Shown: positions 15,979-24,886, counted from the stretch's first letter. The stretch: 38,022 nucleotides of DNA from Nonomuraea solani (GCF_900108335.1 NZ_FNVT01000047.1:1-38022), one strand, 5' to 3'. Notes: a model not told the origin generated them from the sequence alone. Program-made: numbers and translations.

Positions 15979-18900
15979 CTAGAGTTCGCGCACGCGGATG
16001 TTGCGGAAGTCGATCACGTCGTTGTTGCCGTGGTTCTGCAGCCCGACGAACCCGCTGATGAACTGGCGCAGGTCTGTGGGCGGGTCACCGGCGCGGGACG
16101 ACGCCTTCCCCGGCGTGTTGTCGAACTCGCTGATCACCGTGCCGTTGCGGATGATCGTGTAGTGCTGGCCGACCGCTCGGACCTCGTAGTCGTTCCACTG
16201 GCCCTTCGGGGTCGCCCCGGCGCGGTTCAGGCCGTTGGGCGCGAAGTTGTAGACGGAGCCCGTCTTCTGCGGCTCGCCGGTGTCGCCGTCGTAGATCTGG
16301 ATCTCGTGGCCACAGAAGATCGCGACCCACGCGGGTGACGTGCGCGCCGCGCCGACCGTGCCGCAGCTTCCGGCGGGCCGCTGCTCCAGCGGGGTCCTCG
16401 GGTCCGGGAACCGGACGAAGACGCCGCTGTTGGCGCGATGCGGGTCGGGCGAGCTGTCACGGAACTGCAGCCGGACCGAGAAGTCCGCGTACGCCTTGTC
16501 GGAGTACCACAGCATGCCCAGACCGCCGGAGCTGCGGATCGTACCGTCCGGTTGGAGAGCGAACCGCCCGGACGGGGCCTGGCTCCAGCCCAGCAGCGAC
16601 GATGCCGTGCCGTCGAAGATGGGCTGGTACCCGCTCACCCGCCCGACCTCCGACTCGGCGCCGGCAGTGCGCAGCGCCTCCGCCTCCTGGGCGGTGATGA
16701 CGCCGTCCTGGAGGAGCTGCTTCACGACGGTGTCGAGGTGCTGGACGAACTGGTCGTGGTTCTCCCAGTCGCGCTCGTCGTCGATCAGGTCGTTGATCGT
16801 GCAGCCGCCGCCGGCCGCCTTGTTGCGCACGCCGGTGAAGGCGTCGAGCAACCGCACCGTTGGCCGGGCGTCGGGCGCGGCGCAGCCGACCGTGACAGCG
16901 ATCTTCCCGGTGGCCTGCTCGCCGTCGGCGTAGGTGACCTTCAGCGTCGCCTGGTAGGTGCCGAAGGTGGCATAGGTGTGCGTCGGGGCGGCCTGCTTCG
17001 ACGGCGCGCTGCCGTCGCCGAAGTTCCACTCCCACGCCACGCCGCCGGCCTTGGCGCTGGAGAACATCATCGTCCTGGGCTCGGCGTTCTGCCGGGCGGG
17101 ACGCGCCACGGCGGCGTCCGGGTCCGGCGTCTTCGGGCCGCCCTTGTAGGTGACGCGGACCAGCTTCTGGTTCGCGTGCAGGCTGAAGAAGCCGTTGCCG
17201 TAGTCGAGCAGGTAGAGCGCGCCGTCGGGACCGAACTTCGCGTCCATCCACGACTGGATCTGGTTGGCGGCGGTGCCGCCCGGGATGATGTTCCGCAGGT
17301 CCTCGGCGAACGCCGGCCGGCCCGCGTCCCTGGCGGTCTCCGGGTTGACGGTCACGGCGATGCGGTTGTTGCCGTTGGCCTCGTCACCGATGAACCACTT
17401 GTTGTCCCAGTACTCCGGCCACGCGACTCCGCTGCCGGTGTCGGTCTGGGAGCGGTGGTAGGTCGGGCCCGACATGACCGCCTGGCCGCCGCCCTTGAGA
17501 TAGGGCATGGTGAAGGTCTCCTCGCCCTGCTTGTACGTCGGGAGACCGCTGCCGTCCTGCCGCTTCGGGTAGACCGGGCCGCCGCCCTGCGGCGAGTACC
17601 AGATCATGTTGTCGCGCGCCGGGGGGATGTCGACGAGGCCGGTGTTGCGGGGCGAGGTGTTCTTCAGGTTGTCGCAGTCGTACCACTCGGCGGGCTGGGT
17701 GGCGTCGCTGTTGCTGCGGTCGCGGTAGGGCTGGTTGTCGCCCATGCAGTACGGCCAGCCCTGGTTGCCGGCGGAGGTGAGAACCGTCACGGTCTCGTAC
17801 TTCGCCGGTCCCCACGTCTCGCTCGGGCCGCCGGCGTCGGGACCGACCCAGCCGGCCGTGATCCAGTCGTTCTCCTTGTCCCACTGCAGCCGCGCGATGT
17901 TGCGGACGCCCATCACCCAGATCTCCGCGCGGGTCTTGCCGCCGCCCTCTTCCTCGCCGGTGAACAGGTTGCCCTCGGGGATCGTGTAGGTGCCGTCGGG
18001 CTCCGGGTGGATGCGGAGGATCTTGCCGTTGAGGTCGTTGGTGTTGCCGGAGGTACGGCGGGCGTCCTGGAACGAGGTGCCCTTGTAGTCCTGGGTCCAG
18101 TTGTTCCCGGAGTAACCGCCGGATCCGCCGGAGGAGTTGCTGTCACCGGAGCCGATGTAGAGGTTGCCGTCCTCGTCGAAGGTCATGCCTCCGCCCGCGT
18201 GGCAGCAGCTATGGATCTGGGTGTCCCACTGCAGGAGGTCCTTGCGGCTGCTCTGGTCGATCGTCTGGGTACGCGAGTCGTAGTCGAATCGGGAGACCGT
18301 CCGCTTGCCGATGCGCCTGTTCCGGTCGATCGACGCGTGCGGCATCCAGTACGCGTAGATCCAGCCGTTCTCCGCGAAGTCCGGGTCGAGGGTGATGCCG
18401 ACCAGGCCCTCCTCGTTCTTGACCAGTTCGTCGCCGCTGCCGCGGTTGCCCATGACGGGCAGCGTGGTCAGCAGCTTGACCTGCTTGGTCCTCGGGTCCC
18501 ACTGGTGGATGGTGCCGCAGCCGAGGCCCACCTTCGGGTCGTTCCAGTCGGGGATCGGACCGGTGGCGCAGGCTGCCTTGCCGATGTAGAACACCTTGCC
18601 GTTCGGCGCGATGGTCAGGCCGTGCGGCTCACCGATCTGGTCGAGCTGGCCCTGCGTGTTCGGCGCGGTCAGCCGTTCCATGGTGTAGTTGGCCGCGATG
18701 GTCGCCTGGCAGTCGCCCCGGACGATGCCGGCCGCCCACCGAATGGCGCCGGCGAGGTGCGTGCGAAACTGCTTGTCGCTGGTATAGCTCGCCGCGGTGC
18801 CGCCCATGCCGGTGTAGAAGGACCGGCCACCGTCGTAGTCACGGCACCAGGAGACCGGATGGAACGGGCCGTTGCCGTTCATGCTCGGGTTGTAGGTCCA

Positions 18901-19965
18901 CTCCTCGACCTGCGCGATCGTGTGGACCTTGCCCACCGGATTGGGGTTCCAGCTCAGCCACTTGTCGGTCCGCGACAGGGTGAGCGGAAGCCCTTCGTTC
19001 GCCGGATGCCGGCGGTCGAGGACGTCCACGACGGCCTTCTGCTCTTTCGGCGCGGAGGGAGGCGCGGAGTCGGGCCCGAACAGCCGCAGCTCGGCGAGCT
19101 GGGTCAGGGGCTCACCGCTGTTCGCGGTGACATTGAGCCGGTAGTACTGGTACGCCGTGGTGTTCTCGAACTTGTATTCCTTGCTCTGGAACCGCTGCGG
19201 GAAGGTCTCCCCGCTACGCTTGTCGAGATCCGTCCAGGTCGTCCCGTTCTGCGAGCCCTGGAGGGTCCAGTCCTTCGGGTCCCGGCCGGCGAAGTCGTTG
19301 GCCGACGTCAGCGCGTAGTGCGCCACCGCGACGGGCTTGTCCAGCTTGCCCTGCACCCACGCGGTCGGCGTCCGGGCCAGCCACTTGGTGTCGTTGTCCC
19401 CGTCGAAAACCTTGTCCTTGGTCTCGTTGGGCGGGTTCTCCGCGCTCGCCGCAGTCTCCGTCACCTTCTCCGCGATGGGGAGGGCGCCGACGGGACGGGT
19501 GCCGATCAGTTCGGTGAACCAGGCCGAGTCCGCCTGCGCGCGGGCGGCGTCTCGGATGCCGACGAACCCGCCACCGTCCCTGATGTACGCCTGGAAGGCG
19601 GCGAGCTGCGCTTCGTCCAGGCTCACGCCCTTGGCGGACAGGAACACCACGCCGCGGAATCGCGCCAGGTTGTCGGCGGTGAAGACCGCCGGATCCTGGG
19701 CCTCCTCAACGGAGAACCCGTTCGTCTTGCTCAGTTCCCTGATCGCCGTCACGGCCGCCCGCACCGGGTCGTCCTGCTGCGCGGCCTGACCGCTGAAGAC
19801 CAGCACGTTGACGGCGGGCTTCTTGGCGGCCGGGGCAGGGGCCTGTGCCTGGGCCGGCACGGCGGTCGGGGTCCCCAGTCCGAGCACCAGGACGGCACTC
19901 GACATCGCGATCAGTACGCGTCGCCAGGCGGGTGCTCGGGACGGTAAATGGCCTGTTCGACCCAT
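15979..19965 (-). CDS. Secreted multidomain ThuA / discoidin / PQQ-type sugar dehydrogenase / PKD / DUF1080 protein
   Basis: A 1,328-residue secreted protein. A signal peptide occupies residues 1-about 42. A ThuA-like domain begins at about 52 (VNVLVFSGQ) and resumes at about 310-420 (VVDVLDRRHPANEGLP, then FYTGMGG). An F5/8-type C (discoidin) carbohydrate-binding domain at about 165-300 appears inserted inside it (HYALTSANDFAGRDPKDW). A glucose/sorbosone-dehydrogenase beta-propeller spans about 420-940, with HSCCHAGGGMTFDEDGNLYI and SGDSNSSGG. A PKD domain follows (WEWNFGDGS). The C-terminal 215 residues are a 3-keto-disaccharide hydrolase (DUF1080) domain (FRNIRVREL at the end). The protein probably binds and oxidises polysaccharide-derived sugars outside the cell. 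ATG 19965 is chosen because AAGGAG lies 5 bases before it; ATG 19968 is the alternative. The gene is intact, 137 bp after the laccase gene. Confidence 0.9.
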   Translation of the reverse strand: MGRTGHLPSRAPAWRRVLIAMSSAVLVLGLGTPTAVPAQAQAPAPAAKKPAVNVLVFSGQAAQQDDPVRAAVTAIRELSKTNGFSVEEAQDPAVFTADNLARFRGVVFLSAKGVSLDEAQLAAFQAYIRDGGGFVGIRDAARAQADSAWFTELIGTRPVGALPIAEKVTETAASAENPPNETKDKVFDGDNDTKWLARTPTAWVQGKLDKPVAVAHYALTSANDFAGRDPKDWTLQGSQNGTTWTDLDKRSGETFPQRFQSKEYKFENTTAYQYYRLNVTANSGEPLTQLAELRLFGPDSAPPSAPKEQKAVVDVLDRRHPANEGLPLTLSRTDKWLSWNPNPVGKVHTIAQVEEWTYNPSMNGNGPFHPVSWCRDYDGGRSFYTGMGGTAASYTSDKQFRTHLAGAIRWAAGIVRGDCQATIAANYTMERLTAPNTQGQLDQIGEPHGLTIAPNGKVFYIGKAACATGPIPDWNDPKVGLGCGTIHQWDPRTKQVKLLTTLPVMGNRGSGDELVKNEEGLVGITLDPDFAENGWIYAYWMPHASIDRNRRIGKRTVSRFDYDSRTQTIDQSSRKDLLQWDTQIHSCCHAGGGMTFDEDGNLYIGSGDSNSSGGSGGYSGNNWTQDYKGTSFQDARRTSGNTNDLNGKILRIHPEPDGTYTIPEGNLFTGEEEGGGKTRAEIWVMGVRNIARLQWDKENDWITAGWVGPDAGGPSETWGPAKYETVTVLTSAGNQGWPYCMGDNQPYRDRSNSDATQPAEWYDCDNLKNTSPRNTGLVDIPPARDNMIWYSPQGGGPVYPKRQDGSGLPTYKQGEETFTMPYLKGGGQAVMSGPTYHRSQTDTGSGVAWPEYWDNKWFIGDEANGNNRIAVTVNPETARDAGRPAFAEDLRNIIPGGTAANQIQSWMDAKFGPDGALYLLDYGNGFFSLHANQKLVRVTYKGGPKTPDPDAAVARPARQNAEPRTMMFSSAKAGGVAWEWNFGDGSAPSKQAAPTHTYATFGTYQATLKVTYADGEQATGKIAVTVGCAAPDARPTVRLLDAFTGVRNKAAGGGCTINDLIDDERDWENHDQFVQHLDTVVKQLLQDGVITAQEAEALRTAGAESEVGRVSGYQPIFDGTASSLLGWSQAPSGRFALQPDGTIRSSGGLGMLWYSDKAYADFSVRLQFRDSSPDPHRANSGVFVRFPDPRTPLEQRPAGSCGTVGAARTSPAWVAIFCGHEIQIYDGDTGEPQKTGSVYNFAPNGLNRAGATPKGQWNDYEVRAVGQHYTIIRNGTVISEFDNTPGKASSRAGDPPTDLRQFISGFVGLQNHGNNDVIDFRNIRVREL

Positions 19966-20101
19966 CATTGCTCCTTGGGATCGAGGGTGGTTCGGGACCA
20001 TGTGCGGACGAGTTCGGGGGTCGGCCGCGGTCCGGGGTTGTCGACGTCTGCGTGGGGCCGTATTCGTACGGCATGGGGCGCCCGGGGGGAGTGCACGGCC
20101 G

Positions 20102-21106
20102 TTAGTGGCCCGTGTGGTCGCCGCCCGCGTGGTCACCGTCAGAGTGACCGCCGCCCGGTTGACCCGGCACGTTCCCGGCCGCGTCCGTCACCTTGAAGAT
20201 GCCGGCCATCCCCATGTCGGAGTGGCTCTGGACGTGGCAGTGGTACATCCACGCCCCCGGGCCGACGCGCTCGCCCGCGATCAGCTGGAAGCCGAACGAC
20301 TCCGCGGGCCCGGTGATCTTGGTGTCGATGATCCGGCTCGGGTCCTCAAGGCTCTCCAGCATGCCGGTGCGGTTGTCGGCCCAGCGGTGCCCGTGGATGT
20401 GGAACGTGTGGTAGAACTCGCCGTGGGTGATCACGATCCACTCCACCCGCTCGCCGACCTTGGCGACGAACTCCGGCGCGTGGTGCGCGGGGCGATTGTT
20501 GATCATCATGTCGTTGAAGACGACGGTGAACGTCTTGTCCGGCCTGACGTCATTCTTCCGCCGGACCACCAGCGGGCCGTACAGTCCCTGACGGATGCCG
20601 CCCGTGCCGTGATCGGTCCCCACCACGTGGTCGTGGTAGTGCCAGTAGCCCGCGCTGCCAGGCTCGATGCCGGCACCGCCCGCACGCCTGCCCTGCGCGT
20701 GGGTGCGCCAGATGTAGGTGCGCCGGCCCCCGGGCTCGACCACGCTCTCGTTCAGCCTTGTACCGTCGCTGGCCACGTCGTAGTCCACCCCATGGACATG
20801 CAGGCTCGCCGTCACGTCCAGGTTGTTGACCATTTCGATCTCAAGCGTGTCGCCCTCGACCATCTCGATGAGCGGCCCGGGAATCGTCGCCATGCCGGGC
20901 TCCAGTCCGTAGCCCAACTGGCCGTCCGCCAGCCGCTCGGCGTACAAAGTGATGCGGCGGACCGCGCCCATGACCGTGTCGGCCTGGATCGACGCCGCGG
21001 TCTGATTCGCTGTGACCAATGGTGCCAACGCGGCAGCCGCCGCGGACGTGGTGAAGGCACGCCGGGAGAGCAGGCTTTTCGCCATGCCTCTGCCTACCTC
21101 GGTCAT
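20102..21106 (-). CDS. Small (two-domain) laccase, multicopper oxidase
   Basis: Secreted multicopper oxidase of the trimeric SLAC type, 334 residues; oxidises phenolic or similar substrates with reduction of O2 to water. The N-terminus SRRAFTTSAAAAALAPL is a twin-arginine signal. All four copper-binding motifs are present: HVHG at 103-106, HYHDH at 156-160, HTFHIHGH at 233-240, and HCHVQSHSDMGM at 289-300, with Cys 290 as the type-1 copper ligand. The tail is His/Gly/Asp-rich (GGGHSDGDHAGGDHTGH) and may bind extra metal. ATG 21106 is used; the internal ATG eight residues in (MAKSLLSRR) is an alternative start. First gene of a three-gene minus-strand unit. A TTCGATCGAA palindrome at 21240-21249, about 135 bp upstream, is a candidate regulatory site. 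Confidence 0.95.
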   Translation of the reverse strand: MTEVGRGMAKSLLSRRAFTTSAAAAALAPLVTANQTAASIQADTVMGAVRRITLYAERLADGQLGYGLEPGMATIPGPLIEMVEGDTLEIEMVNNLDVTASLHVHGVDYDVASDGTRLNESVVEPGGRRTYIWRTHAQGRRAGGAGIEPGSAGYWHYHDHVVGTDHGTGGIRQGLYGPLVVRRKNDVRPDKTFTVVFNDMMINNRPAHHAPEFVAKVGERVEWIVITHGEFYHTFHIHGHRWADNRTGMLESLEDPSRIIDTKITGPAESFGFQLIAGERVGPGAWMYHCHVQSHSDMGMAGIFKVTDAAGNVPGQPGGGHSDGDHAGGDHTGH

Positions 21107-21249
21107 GGTTCCCCAATCGGTGACGCTTGCGTAAGGGTGACTTGCGAGTGCTCGGGCATTGCTTTCGCGCGCGATGTGGGTCTAGGCCTGGACCCGTCGC
21201 GTTGTGACCGGTGGTGCTATGGGGGCAGTTAGATCGACTTTCGATCGAA

Positions 21250-21712
21250 GTACGCGCCATTTTCAGCGAAATGTCAAGAAGTAGCGTCGAAAGAGTCAGA
21301 GCTTCCGTCTATATCTGGTCAAAGGTGGATTCGGCTGTTACGGTGACGACAAGATCGAGCCCTCCCGCATCCCCGTGTCCGCCGCCCCCTCCCGCCGGTC
21401 CCCACGGTGGTGCTGGGCCTGACCGACCCCCTGGTGGTCAAGGAGGAGGAGATGGGCCGGGCGTCTCGGACCGGGCTACAGCACGATCCGGCCCGCGGCG
21501 AGCCCTGCGACTACGACCTGTGGGATGACGACGCCAACGCCTGACGCGCGCCTCCGGCGATCGTGTCCGTGCACCATGCCCGCACCCACCGGGGCTCAGC
21601 CCTGGCGCGCCGGCCCCGGCCGGCCTCTCCCGCCACACGTCCGGCAGTGCCCTTGGAGGCCGCCCCGGCCTGCGGCTCGGCCCCACTGAAGATCGCCAAG
21701 GACGTCGCGTAC
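21250..21712. other. Mostly non-coding stretch with a possible gene tail
   Basis: Between the laccase promoter region and the ISL3 fragment. A plus-strand frame from about 21400 to 21544 reads VVLGLTDPLVVKEEEMGRAS and ends CDYDLWDDDANA before TGA. Its codon bias is protein-like and it may be the cut-off 3' end of a gene, but no family was recognised. The remainder, 21545-21712, shows nothing. Confidence 0.3.
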
Positions 21713-22069
21713 GACGTACCTTTGCGCTTGGCGAAATCGTCAACTCCGAGGACGGTGACCTGCCCGGCCTCAGGATCCGGCAGTGCCCGGATCAGCGCGA
21801 AGCGTGAGACGATCTGGCCCATCGCGCGCGCCAGCCGGGAACCCGCGTTGCCGGCCAGCGCGAGCGCGACCCGTTCCAGCAGACCCCGAAGCCCCAGCGT
21901 GCGGCGCTGGTGCTTGGCGGTCAACCCGTCGACCTGCTCGGCTAACGTCGCGACCGGGCCGGAGCCGTCGCCGCAGAAGAACCGGCGGACCTCCAACTCG
22001 ACCTGGATCGGCCGGCCACCGCACGACACATCCCGCCGACGCCGCTGGTACCGGTCATGCACCCGAGCA
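21713..22069 (-). pseudogene. ISL3-family transposase, middle part, left of the Tn3 insertion
   Basis: Minus-strand frame with ARVHDRYQRRRRDVSCGG, ELEVRRFFC, AKHQRRTLGLRGLL and VTVLGVDDFAKRKGTSYAT: the zinc-finger to first-catalytic-Asp part of an ISL3 transposase. Homology stops at GTSYAT, so the remaining 3' half of the gene is gone. Its N-terminal part lies 7 kb away at 29086-29254 on the same strand. The two pieces join in frame at GAGCA, giving CPQCATSTARVHDRY. It differs in sequence from the ISL3 copy at 0.6-2.2 kb. Confidence 0.88.
22065..22069. repeat. Left copy of 5-bp target duplication GAGCA
   Basis: GAGCA directly precedes the left Tn3 terminal repeat and recurs directly after the right one at 29086-29090. 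Five base pairs is the normal duplication length for Tn3-family insertion. Confidence 0.88.
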
Positions 22070-22108
22070 GGCCCTTGAGCAGCAACCAATCGGCCAGTGG
22101 CGTTAGCG
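22070..22108 (+). repeat. Tn3 transposon left terminal inverted repeat
   Basis: Begins GGCCCTTGAGCAGCAACC. Identical to the right repeat for the first 24 bases, then three single mismatches up to base 41. Confidence 0.93.
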
Positions 22109-22140
22109 AGCCCGTGGGGGGCTCGGGCTATCGCCACTGG
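22094..22140. repeat. Subterminal inverted repeat at the left Tn3 end
   Basis: CCAGTGGCG (22094-22102), within the terminal repeat, pairs with CGCCACTGG (22132-22140). Flanking TTAGC and GCTAT extend the similarity. Sequence continues inward to about 22165 as a degraded inverted copy of the whole terminal repeat. The right end has an analogous pair at 29021-29057. Confidence 0.7.
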
Positions 22141-22259
22141 TCGTTTGGATGCGACCGCTCATGGGCGCGGGCCACAGGCCCCATTCGGATGATCCTGCCC
22201 AGGGAGGCCTGGAGTTCCTATGGCTACGGCGTGTAGCGAGGTGGGCGTAGATCCGCTTT

Positions 22260-22847
22260 CTAACTGGGGGTTTCTGGAGCTCCGTGGATGATGCGGTGGA
22301 TGGTGGACCGGCCGACGCTGTATTCAGCGGCCAGGTCGGCCAGGGAGACCTCGCCTTCGGCGTAGCGGCGGCGGATGGAACGCCGTGCCGGTTCGGGCAG
22401 CTTGGGCTGCTTGCCCTTGAGCTTGCCCCTTCTCTTGGCCAACGCCATGCCCTCGCGGGTGCGCTGGTGCCCGATGTTTGCTTCGAACTCGGCGACCATG
22501 GCGAGGGTCTGCAGGAACAGGCGCCCGAACGGGTCGTTCCAGTCGTAGACGGAGGCGCTCAACCCGAACAGCACCCCGCGGTCGGACAGGTCGGTGAGGA
22601 TGTCGTTGGCTTCGGCCATGTTGCGGGCAAAGCGGTCGAATTTTGTGACGGTGAACACGGTGCCGTCCCAGACGGCTGCGAGGGCCTGGTCGAGGCCGTT
22701 CCGATTGCGACGGGTGGTGCCGGAGAAGCCGCGATCGATGTAGATGCGGTCCTCGGGGACGCCGAGCGCGAGAAGCTGCTCGGTCTGGATGATGACGTCT
22801 TGTTCGTCGGTGCTGCAGCGGGCGTAGCCGACACGTGCTCCGTTCAC
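22260..22847 (-). CDS. tnpR: Tn3-type resolvase (serine recombinase)
   Basis: Resolves transposon cointegrates at the res site. 195 residues from GTG 22847, close to standard resolvase length. It starts NGARVGYARCSTDEQDVIIQ with nucleophile Ser 12, continues through YIDRGFSGTTRRNRNGLDQAL, VTKFDRFARNMAEANDIL and FLQTLAMVAEFEANI, and ends in a Hin-like HTH (SLADLAAEYSVGRSTIHRII). The frame is open for 68 codons further upstream, but that part is low-complexity and overlaps the res subsites, so the start at 22847 is preferred. Divergent from the serine hydrolase gene; the res region lies in between and probably also holds the tnpR promoter. Intact. Confidence 0.93.
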   Translation of the reverse strand: MNGARVGYARCSTDEQDVIIQTEQLLALGVPEDRIYIDRGFSGTTRRNRNGLDQALAAVWDGTVFTVTKFDRFARNMAEANDILTDLSDRGVLFGLSASVYDWNDPFGRLFLQTLAMVAEFEANIGHQRTREGMALAKRRGKLKGKQPKLPEPARRSIRRRYAEGEVSLADLAAEYSVGRSTIHRIIHGAPETPS

Positions 22848-22855
22848 GCTCTGAA

Positions 22856-22977
22856 GTGTTCCGGATAGGGAGCCTTCACCGGAACAGTTCGCGGAACACC
22901 TATACGGAACGCCCCGACCTGGGGCGCCACTGTGGCTGGGCGGTGTTCCGGTGGGGGGTCGGCTTTCGGAACACCGC
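22856..22977. other. res recombination region
   Basis: Three candidate resolvase-binding subsites lie just upstream of tnpR. Subsite at 22856-22886 has arms TGTTCCGG/CCGGAACA. Subsite at 22940-22977 has perfect 11-bp arms GCGGTGTTCCG/CGGAACACCGC. Between them, GTTCGCGGAACAC and ACGGAAC form a looser middle site around 22887-22912. Shared GTTCCG half-sites in an array of about 120 bp match the organisation of Tn3-family res sites. Confidence 0.8.
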
Positions 22978-23167
22978 CGGACCGCCGGGCGAGATACGAC
23001 TGTCACCTGACGGGGACGGCGTCCTGCTCCCGAAGCTGTCTCAACCCCCAACCCCCATAGCAGCTGTGAGCTAGATCACGGTTGAGGTTGACCTAGGGGC
23101 AGGGTGGAAGCTCGGCGCAGCGGCGCGACGCCGACCGGACATAACAGATTCAAAGGATCAAACAACC

Positions 23168-24733
23168 GTGACGATCACCCTTTCCGACCAGGACAAGAGC
23201 ACCCTGCGGATCGCCGCGTACGGCGCCGTGACGCTGATGACCGCCGCCGGTGCCGCCGGCAAGCCCCGTGAGATCGCCACCCACGGCAGTATCGCGCTGG
23301 GCTCGGCCACCGGCCTGATCGGGCACGTGCTCGCCGACTACCCCAAGGTCAAGGACCTGGTGGGCAAGTCCGTGGCCGAGATCGCCGGCCGCGTGCTGCC
23401 GGCCCTGACTGCGGCCATGAACCTGCTGAAGCAGCAGGATCCGGCCGAGGCCGGCAACTTCCGCAGCGCCGTTCTCATCGCTGTCGAGACCGCCCAGATG
23501 CAGCAGGGCCGGCCGAGCCCCGCCACGGCCGAGATGGTCCGCAAGATCACCGAAGCCCTCGACGCCGCTGGGGCAGCCGCTGCGGACAGCGGGGCCGTGC
23601 CGGAGACGGCGGCCGGGCAGGATCGGCCGGAGCTGCAGAAGGCGATCGAGGAGATCGTCGATTCCGGTTTTGTCGGGGTGTCGCTGCGCGTGCACGATGA
23701 GCGGGGCGAGTGGGTCGGCAGCGCCGGGGTGGCCGAGCTGGGCGGGACCGCGAAGCCGCCGGTCAACGGGCATGCCCGGATCGGCAGCAACACCAAGACC
23801 TTCACCGCGACCCTGGTGCTGCAGCTGGTGGCCGCGGGCAAGATCGGGCTGGACACCCCGGCGGCGCACTACCTGCCCGAGTTCGGGCTGGACGAGCGGA
23901 TCATGGTGCGGATGCTGCTGCAGCACACCAGCGGAGTGTTCAACTTCACCGGGGAGGTCAACGCCGACGGGACGATCGCGCCAGGGATCCCCATCCCCTA
24001 CAGCACCACGGGCAAAGAGTGGGTGGACAATCGGTTCAAGACCTACCGGCCGCAGGAACTGGTGGAGCTGGCGTTGTCCAAGCCGGCGCGGTTCGAGCCG
24101 GGGACGGGCTGGAGCTATTCCAACACCAACTACGTGCTGGCCCGGCTGCTGATCGAGAGGGTGACCGGCCGTTCGGTTGCCGAGGAGATGCAGCGGCTGA
24201 TCCTGGGGCCGCTCGGCCTGTCGGGCACTGTGGTGCCGGACGCGTCGCCGGAGATCCCCGAGCCGTACGCCCACGCCTACTACCGCTACGAGGACGCCGG
24301 CGAGCAGAAGACAGTCGACATCACCCGCCAGAACCCCTCCTGGGTCTCCAGCGGCGGCGACATGATCTCGACCACCCAGGACCTGCACACGTTCATCTCT
24401 GCGCTGCTGGGTGGCAAGCTCATGCCGGCCGGGCTGCTGGCCGAGATGTGCACGCCGCACCCGACGGGCATCCCGAACATGGACTACGGCCTGGGAGTGT
24501 TCGTGCTGACCACGGACGGCGGCGGCACCGTCATCTCCCACAACGGCGCCGCCGTGGGCCACGCGGCGCTGATGTACGCCACCCCTGACGGCAGCAAGAC
24601 CCTGACCGCCGCGCTGAACTGCGTGGACGACGCCGACCTGTCCATCGCAACAGCATTCCAGACCGCCCAGCGAAGGCTCCTCAACGAGGTGTTTGGCGGT
24701 GGGCAGGTCGATCCGGCTCAGCCGACGGGCTGA
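23168..24733 (+). CDS. Serine hydrolase of the class C beta-lactamase / DD-peptidase fold with extra N-terminal domain
   Basis: 521 residues. Residues about 160-510 are a penicillin-binding serine hydrolase: S207-N-T-K210 (SxxK nucleophile motif), Y317-S-N319 (YxN), and H458-N-G460 in place of the KTG triad. HTSGVFNFTGE and YGLGVFV are typical of the family (DD-carboxypeptidases, esterases and class C-like enzymes). Residues 1-about 135 form a separate Ala-rich helical domain (MTITLSDQDKSTLRIAAYGA; LVGKSVAEIAGRVLPALTAA) that I believe also occurs as a stand-alone actinobacterial protein. No signal peptide is visible, so it is probably cytoplasmic, which argues against a classical secreted beta-lactamase. 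GTG 23168 has AAAGGA about 11 bases upstream. Passenger gene of the Tn3 element, followed by a strong terminator. Confidence 0.88.
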   Translation: MTITLSDQDKSTLRIAAYGAVTLMTAAGAAGKPREIATHGSIALGSATGLIGHVLADYPKVKDLVGKSVAEIAGRVLPALTAAMNLLKQQDPAEAGNFRSAVLIAVETAQMQQGRPSPATAEMVRKITEALDAAGAAAADSGAVPETAAGQDRPELQKAIEEIVDSGFVGVSLRVHDERGEWVGSAGVAELGGTAKPPVNGHARIGSNTKTFTATLVLQLVAAGKIGLDTPAAHYLPEFGLDERIMVRMLLQHTSGVFNFTGEVNADGTIAPGIPIPYSTTGKEWVDNRFKTYRPQELVELALSKPARFEPGTGWSYSNTNYVLARLLIERVTGRSVAEEMQRLILGPLGLSGTVVPDASPEIPEPYAHAYYRYEDAGEQKTVDITRQNPSWVSSGGDMISTTQDLHTFISALLGGKLMPAGLLAEMCTPHPTGIPNMDYGLGVFVLTTDGGGTVISHNGAAVGHAALMYATPDGSKTLTAALNCVDDADLSIATAFQTAQRRLLNEVFGGGQVDPAQPTG

Positions 24734-24797
24734 GAGCGCCTGTGACCCGTACGCCTCAAGGGGCCGCCCTTCCGGTCGTACACCAGGAAGAACCCGA

Positions 24798-24827
24798 ACG
24801 GGCCACGCCGAACTCGGCGTGGCCCGT
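24798..24827 (+). terminator. Terminator hairpin after the serine hydrolase gene
   Basis: ACGGGCCACGCCG and CGGCGTGGCCCGT pair perfectly over 13 bp around AACT, 64 bp after the stop codon. Confidence 0.85.
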
Positions 24828-24886
24828 CCACATGCTCGGCTGGTCCGCTTGGTCGCCGAGCTCGAGCACAGGGCAGGATTGCGCAG

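Noticed and set aside
16438..19947. Plus-strand open frame of 1,169 codons opposite the ThuA/GSDH gene
   Set aside because: Antisense shadow of a GC-biased gene: no domain, low-complexity Val/Gly/Arg/Asp composition, no ribosome site. The minus-strand protein has clear domains.
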